The notes: generated by a model from the sequence alone, not told the origin. DNA of 64,000 nucleotides from Choristoneura fumiferana (GCF_025370935.1 NC_133494.1:18755111-18819110), one strand, 5' to 3'; shown: positions 41,446 through 52,605, counted from the first letter of the stretch. Translations and numbers: made by a program.

Positions 41446-41639
41446 CATTAAACTAGCTACTGACAATGACATCGATGACAAACAAAATCATTTTGCAGCG
41501 TCATCTTCAATCGATTAACTGTGGCTGAAGCAACATTATCTAACCTTGACAAAAAGCCACTCGAATTAACTATAACAGTTTTTGTAACAATGGATGTAAG
41601 GTAAACAATCCCATGTGTTTTGGCTGCGAAATACTTAAA

Positions 41640-41920
41640 TCCACTAATGAAGTTTGTGAGTATGTGTGTTGAGTGATGTGTGTACATATGTTTGTTACTC
41701 CATAATAACACATAGGCTACTTTTTATCCCGGTACTCCCACGGGATCGGGATAAAATCTCCAAATCTCAACCGCTAGGTTTAGAGCCATGAAATTGGGCA
41801 CAGTTTTTTTTATGTGCAACCTTAATGAAATCCACTATGTATTTTCTGGGGATTTCACATGGTTTTTTTTTTAATTCTGGATCTAATGGTTTAAGTACGC
41901 GTGCGAAGCCCTGGGTAAAG
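41640..41920 (+). mobile_element. Lep1-like Helitron-type element (long subtype)
   Basis: GTTTGTTACTCCATAATAAC, CATAGGCTACTTTTTATCCC, GGTACTCCCACGGGATCGGG and CGTGCGAAGCCCTGGGTAAA follow the pattern of 47766-48115. The 5' part is diverged. Confidence 0.65.
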
Positions 41921-41976
41921 AACTAAAGGATAAAAGGTGAGTAATTAAGGTAAACGTCCAAATGCTCGACACAGTA

Positions 41977-42110
41977 AAGTCAAAGTCAAAGTCAAAGTCA
42001 AAGTGATTTATTTGTAAACATATGTATAACTGATTACAGTGGAATAATAATAATAATAGTGCAATAATGCAAATAGAATGTAATCAGCTATCACCTCTAT
42101 TGCTAATGAC
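41977..42110 (-). mobile_element. LINE 3' end with (GTCAAA)n tail
   Basis: Four AAAGTC units are followed by GTGATTTATTTGTAAACATA. The hexamer tail and TTATT-type start fit a minus-oriented LINE terminus. No coding sequence. Confidence 0.5.
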
Positions 42111-42172
42111 ATAAAATTAAAGATGGCAACTACTGGGACTGTGGCGAGCACTCGTACGTTTACCTTACCAAA

Positions 42173-42348
42173 TCCCACTAATATTATAAATGCAAAAGTT
42201 TGTAAGTCTGTTTGATTGTTTGTTATCTCATCACTGAACAGATTTAGATGATATACTTACAGATAGTTTGAGACCCGGGAAAGGACATAGAATAGTATGC
42301 AATTTTGCGGGATAGCGATAAACGGGGTCGCTGGCAACAGCTGGCTAG
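42173..42348 (+). mobile_element. Lep1-like Helitron-type element, both ends visible
   Basis: Host A precedes TCCCACTAATATTATAAATG. The interior has GAGACCCGGGAAAGGACATA and GCGGGATAGCGATAAACG. The end is CAACAGCTGGCTAG followed by host T. Start TC, end CTAG and A/T flanks fit Helitrons. Confidence 0.78.
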
Positions 42349-42349
42349 T

Positions 42350-42960
42350 AAAAATAAATATGATGCGACATATTTTTCTGTCATATCAAGATTGGTTAAT
42401 TTAATTCAGTTGCTAAAAAGGAATGAAATATTGGGTTTAAAAATTAAAATTCGTAATAAAATAAACAATAGTTTTGTCGTGTCTGTATAAAAACACAAAT
42501 GTCGCACAAACGTAGCTGTCTTGCACGTCGTTGCAGAGTAACACGATAGTTTGTAGTTCTAAATATCGGTTTAGAATTTATTTTACTAAATACAAGGTTC
42601 AACGAAGCACTGACGTAGGTATCTAGATAATTAAACCAATTAGAGACGTCTGGTTTTTAATTGGTTTATGATTACACGTTGACATTGCTAACACAATCGG
42701 AGGCGAGATTTGTGTTCTTTTTTGTATGGAAATAAACTGAAATAACTAACCATCATCATGAATATAGATACGACTGTTTATAGCTAGGATTTGCGGGGTG
42801 TTCCGATTCACACTCGACGGTTGTATGAGCTGTTTCACAGCTCGCGCGATTCTCCCATACATTTAGATAAGGCAATGGTGTCATTAATTGAGCTTTCAAA
42901 TGATACTAATATTGATAGGGTACTATGAATGGTTTAAAAGCGATATTCGCTTGAAACAGA
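42350..42960. other. No gene recognised
   Basis: AT-rich DNA without recognised features. Confidence 0.45.
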
Positions 42961-43237
42961 GTGGTAGGACCTTGTGCAAGGTCCGCCCGGATTGCTACCA
43001 CCATCTTGCTCGCTAATCCTGCCGTGAAGCAGCAGTGCTTGCACTGTTGTGTTTCGGCGTGGAGAGTAAGACAGCCGGTGAAATAACTGGCACTTGAGGT
43101 ATTCCATCTTAGGCCTCTAGGTTGGCAACGCATCTGCAATACCCTGGTGTTGCAGTTGTCTATGGGCGGTGGTGATCTCTTACCATCAGGAGACCCACTT
43201 GCTCGTTTGCCATCCAGTCGAATAAAAAAAAAAAAAA
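42961..43237 (+). mobile_element. Family P poly(A)-tailed retroelement
   Basis: Begins GTGGTAGGACCTTGTGCAAG, continues as 25008-25281, and ends CCAGTCGAATAAAAAAAAAA. Few differences from the other copies. Confidence 0.75.
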
Positions 43238-43610
43238 TTTTGGAAAAGGTGCGATTTTTTTTGACACTAGGTAAATGTATTTCTGATATTCATTCATTAT
43301 AGACGAGAAATAACTAGCAACTAACGTGAAGAGCTAATGCTTTCGTTTTCATGTAATTACGTTGTTTAAGTTAACGTGCTCTTGCTATAAAATTAAAATG
43401 ATAGCTTAGTGTATTGCTCTGAGTTTCTTGAGCTCCCTTTGTTAGTTTAAACGTTGTTTCGTGAGAGAAAGTAACCAGCTTTGCTTTATGGTTGACAGTT
43501 TTAGTTCAAGATAGTTTGAAAGTGAACTATTGGATGTTGTTAAATAAATAAATATTGTAACAATTGACTCCAATTAACCTAGTTTTAAAGGAAGAAAAGC
43601 TTTCGATATG
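43238..43610. other. No gene recognised
   Basis: No recognised gene or repeat. Confidence 0.45.
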
Positions 43611-43864
43611 AATACTAGGCAATATATAACTTATGTAGATAGAAAGTGGACTTTAGTATATTATACACACACCCAAGACTCGACACTAAACATCTACTAC
43701 ACTAATACTCCGCTGGCCTCATCTGCAGCTCATTAATGGCTCAATTTAATGTACCTATAAAAAAATCCTTTGATCAGGGAATCGAACCTGAGACTGACTG
43801 GCTTGAGCTGTTAGGTTCGATTCCCGGTCGGCAGGTTCTTAAACCACTTGGTTATCAGGTCATT
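43611..43864 (-). mobile_element. SINE family B, rearranged
   Basis: AATACTAGGCAATATATAAC at one end and AACCACTTGGTTATCAGG at the other match family B in reverse. The middle holds a B box in both orientations (GGGAATCGAACCTGAG, then TTAGGTTCGATTCCCGGTCG), so part of the head has been duplicated in inverse order. Confidence 0.6.
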
Positions 43865-44097
43865 ATTGTGCTTATAAATCTAGAAGTTTACTGCCATCGC
43901 TTAGACATTTTAACTAGGGCTAGTATAATATTCAATATTAACTACTTGTTGCTCGCAATTTCTCCGTCTCGTGTAAAGTTAACACTTTCCCGGGACAAAA
44001 TAGTGCTTTATATTACTTTGTAGTAATAAATTGGTTTATTATTTTTTGAGTTCACATAACCATTAAAAACAATAAAACACTCACCATCAATCATTAT

Positions 44098-44349
44098 CAC
44101 CACAGCCTATGTAGGTACTTCTAACTGCTGGGCACAAGACCCTTTTTGGAATAAGAGACCGTAGTCTTCACGCGTGTCCAGTGCGAATTGAGAATTTCAC
44201 TCACACGGAGCTTTATGAGGTTGAGGAAAACATCACGAGTAATTCAATGAAGATCCCAATCTGCACTGAGCCCGAAGAGGAACTACGGCCTAATCTATCT
44301 CATTCTAAGATAAAACCTGTGCCCAGCAGTGGGTGATATAGCCTGGGAT
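44098..44349. mobile_element. Two SINE-A-type 3' ends in inverted arrangement
   Basis: The left half runs in minus orientation (CTGCTGGGCACAAGACCC, GTCCAGTGCGAATTGAGAAT). The right half runs in plus orientation (CCCAATCTGCACTGAGCCCG, CCTGTGCCCAGCAGTGGGTG). Neither has a head. The join is near 44220. Confidence 0.6.
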
Positions 44350-44393
44350 GTGAACAATTTAAAAAACCCCTTAAATCCCTTTAACCAGGAAAT

Positions 44394-44709
44394 GCGTTAG
44401 CATGTCGTCAACGTACATTACCCATTGCAAACGTAAACAAGCGGCTTCTTATTTCCAACTAGGTATATCCATTTCTAATCTTGTACGAATTTGCATATTT
44501 CTACAAACCTAACATGAGCCCAGCACAAGGACGTATAGACTGGTATAGTGATAAAAAAAACAATAATTCATGATCAATTCAAAAAATCGTCTAACGCGTT
44601 AGCATGTCGTCAACGTACATTGCCCATTGCAAACGTAAGCGGTTTCTTATCTCCAACTATATCCGTTGCTAATTATGCCACAATCTGCATAGCCTCTGCA
44701 AGCCTAAGC
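44394..44709 (+). repeat. Direct duplication of about 120 bp
   Basis: GCGTTAGCATGTCGTCAACG begins both 44394-44518 and 44596-44709. The copies share CCCATTGCAAACGTAA, a GCGG(C/T)TTCTTAT segment and ATATCC(A/G)TT, with a few substitutions and a small gap. Offset 202 bp. Function unknown. Confidence 0.75.
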
Positions 44710-44914
44710 ACGTGCAATGATGTCAGATTCTCAGTACATATGAAGGCTATCTTGACTGTGACATTTGCATAGGTAAAGGTTAGCTATGTTTTTGCTAAAT
44801 GTTAATAGTAGATTGTACGAAGTGCATAAACGACATTTTACCCTAGACTTTTAATATCCACTCAAAGGTCGACTGGTAGTCCTGGTAGATAATAAATAAT
44901 AATAGCAAAGCTTG

Positions 44915-45101
44915 TACTATGGATACTAGGCAACGCGGATAAACATATATATAGATAAATAAATTTAAATACATATTAAACATCCAAGACCCGAGAATAA
45001 ACATTCGTATTATTCATACAAATATCTGCCCGGCCAGGAATCGAACCCAGGACCTCAAGCTTCCTAGTCAGGTTCTCTAACCACTTGGCCATCCGGTCGT
45101 C
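44915..45101 (-). mobile_element. SINE family B, best copy
   Basis: The reverse complement starts GACGACCGGATGGCCAAGTG (A box), has the B box GGTTCGATTCCTGG, then GCAGATATTTGTATGAATAA and a TTTAATATGTATTTAAA body. Non-coding. Confidence 0.8.
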
Positions 45102-45107
45102 TAAAGA

Positions 45108-45181
45108 TATCCCGTAAAGGGATGAGTTCGACTTTGTGTGTGTCAAATTTTAGTCTTTGTACAATAAAGAGTTTGCTTACA
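45108..45181 (+). mobile_element. LINE 3' terminus ending GTACAATAAAGAGTTTGC
   Basis: ATCCCGTAAAGGGATGAGTT and GTACAATAAAGAGTTTGCTT match the end of 27096-27392. Only the last about 75 bp remain. Confidence 0.6.
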
Positions 45182-45277
45182 TACTTACACGTCCACCGGA
45201 GCCTCGGATTGGGTAATTGTTAGTTAAGTTGAGGGTAATAAGTTTTATGAACAAATATACAGTTGTTTTTCACTTCG

Positions 45278-45550
45278 TTTTTTTTTATTCGACTGGATGG
45301 CAAACACGCAAGTGGGTCTCCTGATGGTAAGAGATCACCACCGCCCATAAACATCTGCAACACCAGGGGTATTGCAGATGCGTTGCCAACCTAGAGGCCT
45401 AAGATGGGATGCCTCAAGTGCCAGTAATTTCACCGGCTGTCTTACTCTCCACGCCGAAACACAACAGTGCAAGCACTGCTGCTTCACGGCAGGATTAGCG
45501 AGCAAGATGGTGGTAGCAATCCGGGTGGACCTTGTACAAGGTCCTCCCAC
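45278..45550 (-). mobile_element. Family P retroelement, reverse orientation
   Basis: The T-run at 45278-45286 is followed by ATTCGACTGGATGGCAAAC and continues to GGTCCTCCCAC. It is the reverse complement of the family P unit with few differences. Confidence 0.75.
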
Positions 45551-46794
45551 ATGCATGAATTTACACATTACCAGGAAATTAAAAGCAACACAGTGGAAAC
45601 AAATTAACAAAGTAACTTTTATTGTTTATGCATTGCTATTTATAACTTAGCTTAGAACAATCTAGTTCGGTTAATTTCTCAATATAAAACATTAATTAAG
45701 AAACTATATTATATAAACTTATGATGAAGGTTAATATTTCTCTTTACATCTGTTGTATTCATTCGATGAATGATTTACTTTACGATTTGGTTTTAATTTA
45801 AATTAAATTCTTGATAAACTTTAGTTGCTTAAGTAATAAATCTTTTTAACACCTTTTTTTTCTTAGAATTGGTCGAAGTCTTTAGCCAGAAATTGTTTTT
45901 GCTAAAGCTGTTAGTTAAGTTGATTGTATTTCCAGGAAATCGAATGATCTAAATCAAATTTTGCTATATTTTCCAAGCGATTGGGCAATGATTTTCTATT
46001 TACTTTTTATCTACATAGAAATTAAAATATTTGTTTTATGTAGCGACCGTTTTAATACAAACTTTATAAAGTGCAATGCTCAAGACGACTTAATTAAATA
46101 ATAATACAGTCCTGAAACAGATGAATGGACACTAATTAATCCTTGGATCCCAATTGTTGAGGTTTAAGTTACTTAAAACAGTTCTACACTTTCTTTTTTA
46201 GTTTTTATTTATATGATTTATTTTTATTTAATTGATGTTCAAATGATAGCTTTTGAAATGTTAAACTCTATGTCACTTCGACAGTCTTAACGAACCTACT
46301 GATACCATGTTTGTGAAAACCTACAGACATACAGTATATACGCTCGAAAAACGTAACCCTCCTTTAGGCAGTAGGGTAGGTACCAAACCTTAACCTAAAT
46401 GCATACATATAGCATTATACCAAAACTGCTCCGGGCAAAAACAAAAGCGCATGTCACATTCAGCGAAACGTTCAAAAAGTTTTTGCGCAAAATTCCGTTA
46501 CTCTCATACCAAATTGGCTCGACGAGATGAGCATTAGCTAATTAAGATACTAAAATATGATAATGGGGAATGTAATTAACTTAATTAATTGCAATATCAA
46601 ACAACTCCGAGATAGTATTATCTAGTGTGTGTGTATTGCTGCCTACACTAATAATTATGTCATTAAATATTACGTTAAGCTCCTTGACACTCACTTTGGT
46701 ATGTTACGCTGTGATTCTCGAGGTGCTTGAAGATATACAGGATTTAACGTTGAATATCGTCTGATTTGAATTATTACTTAACTAGACTTTAACC
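45551..46794. other. No gene recognised
   Basis: AT-rich DNA without recognised features. Confidence 0.5.
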
Positions 46795-47058
46795 GAGGGT
46801 TCGAACGCATAACTCATATCCACCATTTTTTATTAAATTCTTGCGGAAATTCTCAAAAATCATCGGTTAAAATGTCAAGATTTTATCCAGATCTCGTGAG
46901 AATATCGGAATAAAAAGAAGCCTATGTGTTATTCCAGACTTTCAGCTATTTACACGCCAAATGTCATCTACATCCGTCCAGCCGTTTTAGCGTGAAAGAG
47001 TAACAAACACACACACACACACACACACAATCACAAACTTTCGCATTTATAATATTAA
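46795..47058 (-). mobile_element. Lep1-like Helitron-type element with CA microsatellite
   Basis: The reverse complement has TATTATAAATGCGAAAGTTT, a GT run (46999-47029), GTTACTCTTTCACGCTAAAA and GGAATAACACATAGGC. Same long subtype as 47766 and 48483. Confidence 0.75.
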
Positions 47059-47299
47059 ATAGGATAAATAGGATTTAAAGGTACTTTACCGTACCTACTC
47101 AGAATTTCATTTCAATAATAGTCAATAATTTTGTGGAGACACTGCTGAAGCTCCGGACACTAAGAATGGCTGCTCTAAAGGATAATACCCTCCGCAAACT
47201 ACCGAAACAAATCTTTCGAGTAACAAAATCTAAATCAGGTTTACGACACTATAAAAACCTTCAAATAAACCAAGTTTAGCTAACGCGTTTGCACTTCGC

Positions 47300-47460
47300 T
47301 CAATTCGCCGCGGTCTGTTTGGTGCGTGCAAAACAGGGGGGCTACTAAGAAGTTCGGAAATCGAAGTTTGTATCGTACCGTCCCTCTCACTCCCGTACTA
47401 AGTAAAAGCGTGAGCGGGACGGCAAGATACGAAGTTCGAATTTTGCACTTCGTGTCGATG
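47300..47460. repeat. Interspersed repeat with ACGAAGTTCGAATTTTGCAC
   Basis: GTATCGTACCGTCCCTCTCA, GCGTGAGCGGGACGGCAAGA and GAAGTTCGAATTTTGCACTT form partly inverted segments. Related text appears at 40225-40255 and 48320-48405 (GCGTGAGCGGACAGCACG). Confidence 0.5.
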
Positions 47461-47765
47461 ACCTCTGCTTGTCTAATAATGTAGCACGTACTCAAGTAGT
47501 AGGTATTAGTAGAACTAAGAATACGAAGAACTAATTTAAGTTTGTGTGGGTTATTTTAGGTTCTCACACTGAAGCTATTGGATAACGGCCAACCGAAAAT
47601 TTCTTTTGCAAACTCGACATTGACAGAATCATAGATAGTATAGATGGGGCTCTGTTTAACAATAACAAAAAAAACTGACCCGTAATCGACCCCTAACTCA
47701 TGAAGTGCAGATGAGACCAAAGGAGTATGACACTGGTCCAGTAACGAAATCCAACTTCCTAGTTG

Positions 47766-48115
47766 TTGTATTATAAACGCGAAAGTTTGTGAGTGAGTGA
47801 GTGAGAATGTTTGTTACTCCTTCACGCTAAAACGGCTAGACGGATTTAGATGAAATTTGGTATTTAGGTATCTGTACATCTGAAATAACACAGGCTACTT
47901 TTTATCCCGTTATTCCGACGGGATAGGGATAAAATCTCGAAATAACAACTGTTGGGCTTAGTCATGAAATTTGGGATGTTATTGTTAATGCAAAGTCAAT
48001 GAAAAACACGATGTAACTTTTGGGAATTCCCACGGGAATTTTGTAATATCCCGGAATTTGAACAAAACTGCTGTATCTAATGATTTACGGGTGCGAAGCT
48101 GCGGGTAAACTCTAG
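47766..48115 (+). mobile_element. Lep1-like Helitron-type element (long subtype)
   Basis: TATTATAAACGCGAAAGTTT, (GTGA)n, GTTACTCCTTCACGCTAAAA, CAGGCTACTTTTTATCCCGT and GGGTGCGAAGCTGCGGGTAA, ending ACTCTAG followed by T. Confidence 0.75.
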
Positions 48116-48177
48116 TATTATTCAAAACAAGTTGAATTGAGGGATTGACAATAAATTACAAATAAATGTTATCCTGT

Positions 48178-48300
48178 GTATTTTGACGACTGCATAGCCT
48201 AGTCAAAGAACTTGACTACGCTTGAGGCCGGGTTCGATCTCCGGTCTAGCAGAGATATGCAGCGAAGACAATAGCCCCCTTGTCTTGTCTTGTGTCTGAA
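48178..48300 (+). mobile_element. SINE family B head fragment
   Basis: GACGACTGCATAGCCTAGTC (A box region), then GGGTTCGATCTCCGGTCTAG (B box) and GCAGAGATATGCAGCGAAG. The 3' body is not recognisable. Confidence 0.6.
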
Positions 48301-48482
48301 AAGCCCTAAATTCGAAGGCCACATACCTATCCTCTCACTCTCTTATCAAATACCATTAGCGTGAGCGGACAGCACGAAACGAAGTTCGTATTTCAAACCT
48401 CGTGGGCCAGTCCGGTGTCTGGTGTCTCAAGGCTACCATGGTCATTAAGATTTTCATCGCTAACTTTGTAGCATTGTGATAC

Positions 48483-48900
48483 TTATATTATAAATGCGAA
48501 AGTTAGTATGTGTGTGTGTGTGTGTGTGTATGTTTGTTACTCTTTCACGCTAAAACGGCTGGAATCATTTGGATGAAATTTGATACGTAGATAACTGGAC
48601 GTCTGGAATAACACATAGGCTACTTTTTATCCCATTATTCTTACGGGATAGAGATAACATCTCTAAATAACAACCGCTGGGCTTAGTCATGAAATTTGGT
48701 ATGTAGGTAGCTGGACGTCTAGAATAACACATAGGCTACTTTTTATTCCGATATTCCCACGAGATAGGATTATAAAATCTTGAAATTTCAACCGCTTGGT
48801 TTAGAGTCTTCAAATTTTGGACAGTTGTTCTTAACACAACCTCAATGAAGACCACGATACCTATAAATTTTGGGATTTTTTTAGGGGATTTTGTTAACAC
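48483..48900 (+). mobile_element. Lep1-like Helitron-type element with GT microsatellite
   Basis: TATATTATAAATGCGAAAGT, GT run at 48507-48530, GTTACTCTTTCACGCTAAAA and GGCTACTTTTTATCCC. The block from the ATGAAATTTGGTA segment to the ACACATAGGCTAC segment is repeated (48590-48625 and 48690-48740), so the element carries an internal duplication. Confidence 0.7.
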
Positions 48901-48904
48901 GTTT

Positions 48905-49310
48905 TTGTTAAATAACGGAACCGGAACCGAAACGGATGTTTGGTATCAAATGGAAGTTCCGACTTAACGGAAACGGAACCGGAGCTCCGTAACATCCCTG
49001 GTGGGTACTAATCAAAAACAAACAGAAGGCTAATTATGTAACGTTTCTGACAATCGCGATCACAATCTAATGACAGTTTTTGTATGCGAAAACTATCATT
49101 TGATTGTGATCACGAGTGTCAGAATCGTTACGCGATAGACCCTCAGGCTTAGTAGACCTACCCTTAACATCTCATCTACCTATCACTCAGGCTCCGATTC
49201 TGGTTCCGGTTCCGTTTTCGGTTCCGATTCTGTTTCTGGTTCCGATAAACTAAATTGAAATCATCTGGTTCCGTTTTCGGTTCCGATATAACTACATCCG
49301 TTACAACCCT
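48905..49310. repeat. GGAACC/GGTTCC minisatellites with possible hAT-like ends
   Basis: 48911-48985 holds GGAACC/GGAAACGG units, and 49190-49290 holds the complementary GGTTCCG/GGTTCCGTTTTC units. Both blocks run into GTAACATCCCTGGT or GTTACAACCCTGGT and then TACTAAT. A CAGGG-type terminus is common in hAT elements, but I cannot show a full element. Confidence 0.5.
49038..49131. mobile_element. Short palindromic MITE
   Basis: GTAACGTTTCTGACAATCGC and its complement ending CAGAATCGTTAC, with GATCACAATC/GATTGTGATC inside. About 94 bp, sitting between the two minisatellite blocks. Confidence 0.65.
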
Positions 49311-50271
49311 GGTACTAATATATTCAAGAGTATATTTATAGCAGTGATCCAACGTTCATTAGTATAAATAAAGGTTGATGGATTGGGTGTGAAAGCAGAG
49401 TGCTTTATCTTTTGAAGTGTCGTTACGTCATGCCTTTTTACGTTTTGTTAGCGCTGAAACGGATAGCTCCAGATTTATGTTTTAGTTTAGTTCCTTTTGC
49501 TAAGTTGGTTTTTATGCTCGAATTAACTGAGTCTTTGAGCATGTTAAAATTCTGTGCAGGGTTTGTCACACCACTTGCGCGATCGAACTCTTGCTTCTAT
49601 GCGACCACCTTTTTGTGGTCTATTTTGAGATACATGGTTGGTTTTAATTCATGTAGAGCAGATAATGTGCACGACCGTAGTAAATTGAAAATTTTTTACT
49701 CGTTCGTTACATCACATTTGCTGGACACAGGCCTCCTCTCGTTGATTGGAAATTTCATTTAAGATCAGACAGCGCAAAACCTGAATGTTTTTTACACAAA
49801 GGATTTCTTTAGTTTCAAGGCAAATAGACCAAAATTTAAATTAACAATTTCATGTTTTTACAGTATTAGCATATTTACAGTAAAGTAACAGGATTTAGAT
49901 CTTGATAACCTTTGGATTAAAAATAAATAACAAAACGACTAACAAACAAAAGATACGTAATCTATCAAACTAAAAAAGAGAGCTATAGATTCAAGAAACT
50001 CAAGTAGTATTGTAATTACACAGAAGGAAATTATTAAACCCAAAAGAGAGAGCCTCATAGAAAAAGACAGGCACTTGAGGCAGTGCGTCGACCGTTAATG
50101 AATGACCGTATTGTGTGTCCGTCGGTTTGATAGATCGCAACTCATGAACCGAAAGCACTTATTGTTCATTTTCAGTATCCGGGTCGGAATGACGTCTGGA
50201 CATTCTAGGATTCGAGTTACAGTTGTAAGTAGTTAAGTTAATTACGTGTAGTTTTAAAGTTAGAAAATTTG
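49311..50271. other. No supported gene; unassigned 120-codon frame
   Basis: An open frame at 49400-49762 (+) encodes 120 residues with no domain I recognise. Its end overlaps GGACACAGGCCTCCTCTCGT, a scrap of SINE family A, so it is probably chance or decayed repeat. Confidence 0.4.
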
Positions 50272-50705
50272 ATCATCACCATCATCGTCATTATCAGCCG
50301 AAGGACGTCCACTGTTGGACATAAACCTATAATTACTTCGATTGGAAGCAGCCTGCGTCCACCGTGAGCCTTTGGCTTTAACACATTCACTGCCACCGAA
50401 GCACATATGCGTTTTCGAAACTTCGCCCAGTGCCACTATCATAATTATTCATACATTATGAACGCACATGTGCGTCGGTGGCACCTGTGGCAGTCAGGCG
50501 GCAGTGAATGCGTTAAGCAGAGCATCCGTCGTACTACGCTGCGCTTGCAGTTTCACTCGAGCACTCCACGGTGTCCGTTCGAAAAAATTTCGGCCCCCCA
50601 ACGGCCACGTGTTCTCCACGCTATATGGGCTGCCCATTGCCACTTCAACGAGCTAATTCGCTCAACTATTTCAGTCACCTCGGTTATTCTATCTTCTCAT
50701 TTCTG
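50272..50705 (-). mobile_element. RTE LINE 3' fragment split by a piggyBac-like MITE
   Basis: Two parts of one RTE copy (GTCAGCCGAAGGACGTCCAC-type start at 50295 and TACGCTGCGCTTGCAGTTTC at 50536) are separated by the insert at 50382-50512. Removing it restores GGCTTTAA..GCATCCGTCGT, collinear with 38689. Confidence 0.78.
50378..50516. mobile_element. piggyBac-like MITE with TTAA target site
   Basis: TTAA at 50378-50381 and 50513-50516 flanks a 131-bp element. It has inverted ends CACATTCACTGCCACCG and GGCGGCAGTGAATGCG and an inner GCACATATGCGTT/AACGCACATGTGC repeat. TTAA duplication is characteristic of piggyBac-type transposases. Confidence 0.8.
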
Positions 50706-52605
50706 AGTTACAGACTTTAAATTAGGCAAATACCAATGTTTTTTGAGGTGCTCCAACAACAAAATTGCATTAGACTACACTGACTGAACGAACAGAAGCT
50801 TATATTTGATGCAAATTTAGCATTTGATGTGGCGTTAGATAGGGCATGCATTTAGGAAAACTGACGGACGTTAACACTAGTCTTTGTCATGGTGCCTACT
50901 TGAAACAAGGAAATGAGATCACCCAAAACAACGTGGCGTCCGTTGAAAGCCAAATCTACTAGTAGTTCTTGGCTACAAGTTAGACGATTGGAAAAATATG
51001 CTGAGAACTACATGTCAAACATGTCACAGATAAGGGATAGGGAACAGGGTACAATGACAATAACGATGAAGAAGGGATCTACGATAGGGACCAAGCATAT
51101 TTCTTCATTTTGCTTTGTCATTCCTTATGGACAGGCAACGGCCACAAGCCACTGAATTAAAAATATATAAGTATATACATATTTCAGATCACAAGAATCG
51201 ATCTCATAATCATAAAATTATAAATTGTATTGGGTATTGTACTGTGTTATAAGAATGTGTTTCCTTTGTTAGGTTGTTAATAGTTACTTAATGAATGCAC
51301 AAGCAAATTAAGAGAAAGTTGATTTTGTAAAACTGGGTAGTAATAAATTTTGCATGTCTGTCAATCATGCTTAATTATAATTGTACTGTTTACTATTATT
51401 CTTGCAGCTGTTTTTGTTGGTATTCTATAGAATGAAAAGAAATCCGCCAATAGTACGTACCAGGTACCTACTAAAAGTATGATTGACTACTTTTACGTCC
51501 TACAGTGGCAACAAAGAATTAAAATTAACTTGCACTGTTTGTCGCGGTCAAATCTTACAAGTCCATTTTGACCCACTTCCATTAACCGGATTGACTTAAA
51601 ATTTGACATGACTAGGTATAAGTAAGTCCGGAGACATTAGTCTGGTACTGAAATTCTGGTAGTCCATCCAGCCAGGACCATCTCCGCACGAGCTCTCAAC
51701 GATTAATAGCATCGACTTGAGGTTTGGTACGGAAATGTGGTTTGGATGATAATGCAAGTGCATCCACAGAAAGTACAATCAGCAGATAAATCTTGTATTA
51801 AAAAACAAGTTTTTAACAAAACCTTGATAATAGTCTTACTTAAATAAAAACTTGTAAACATCGTAAGCGTTAGAAACTTGTCTTAATATATCATCACAAA
51901 TCATCACAAAAGATTAACGTTTGTTAAAAACGTCGCAGGAACTCAAAAAAGCCGGTTTGTTAGTCAAGTTCATATTTAACCTAAACGCGACAAATTCACA
52001 GTCATTCTTGAATTTTTTCACGAGCCATTTCGATCTTTATTCAGATGGAAATAAGGGAAACATTACATTTACGGGTACGCATAAAAGTTGTTTTTTTTCA
52101 CCTGACTCACATTTGCACACGGAAATCTGTAACGATAACGATTTTTGTTATAACTGCTAGTGATTTATTTTTTATTTTTATCGATATCGATACATTTATT
52201 ACAACAATATACTTATTATAATATTTATTTATTGTTTTGCAGATATTTATTCCGATTAACATTAATAACAAATATAAGCTGTACTTGTAATTTAAACTAG
52301 ATTGAAAATTGTGTAATTTAAATTAGACCATACGATCGAGTTGTTAGTTAATTTCATATTTAAATAAAGCTGTTAATTAAATGTAACGTGTTTAATGTTG
52401 ATGATATTAGGCTTTTGACATAAAATATGAAATATTTTCTAGATTAAGAGCTAAACTGTTTGATATTTTGTTTATTTTTTTAGGGAAATTAAAGAAAGAT
52501 ACATATTTTGCATTAACATAGGATATTTTTATTCTTAGAAAATCCACAGTTCCCACCAAAAGAAGACAAAAGAAGGAACGGACAACAGCAATTCTATTGC
52601 CTTGA
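50706..52605. other. No gene recognised
   Basis: AT-rich DNA. An 80-codon frame at 50913-51155 has no recognisable domain and no matching splice context. Confidence 0.45.

Noticed and set aside
45020..45101. Possible tRNA gene on the minus strand
   Set aside because: It is the head of SINE family B, with the usual SINE body behind it.
49400..49762. A 120-codon open frame that could be a small membrane protein
   Set aside because: No domain, no start context or splice support, T-rich composition, and the end overlaps a SINE scrap.
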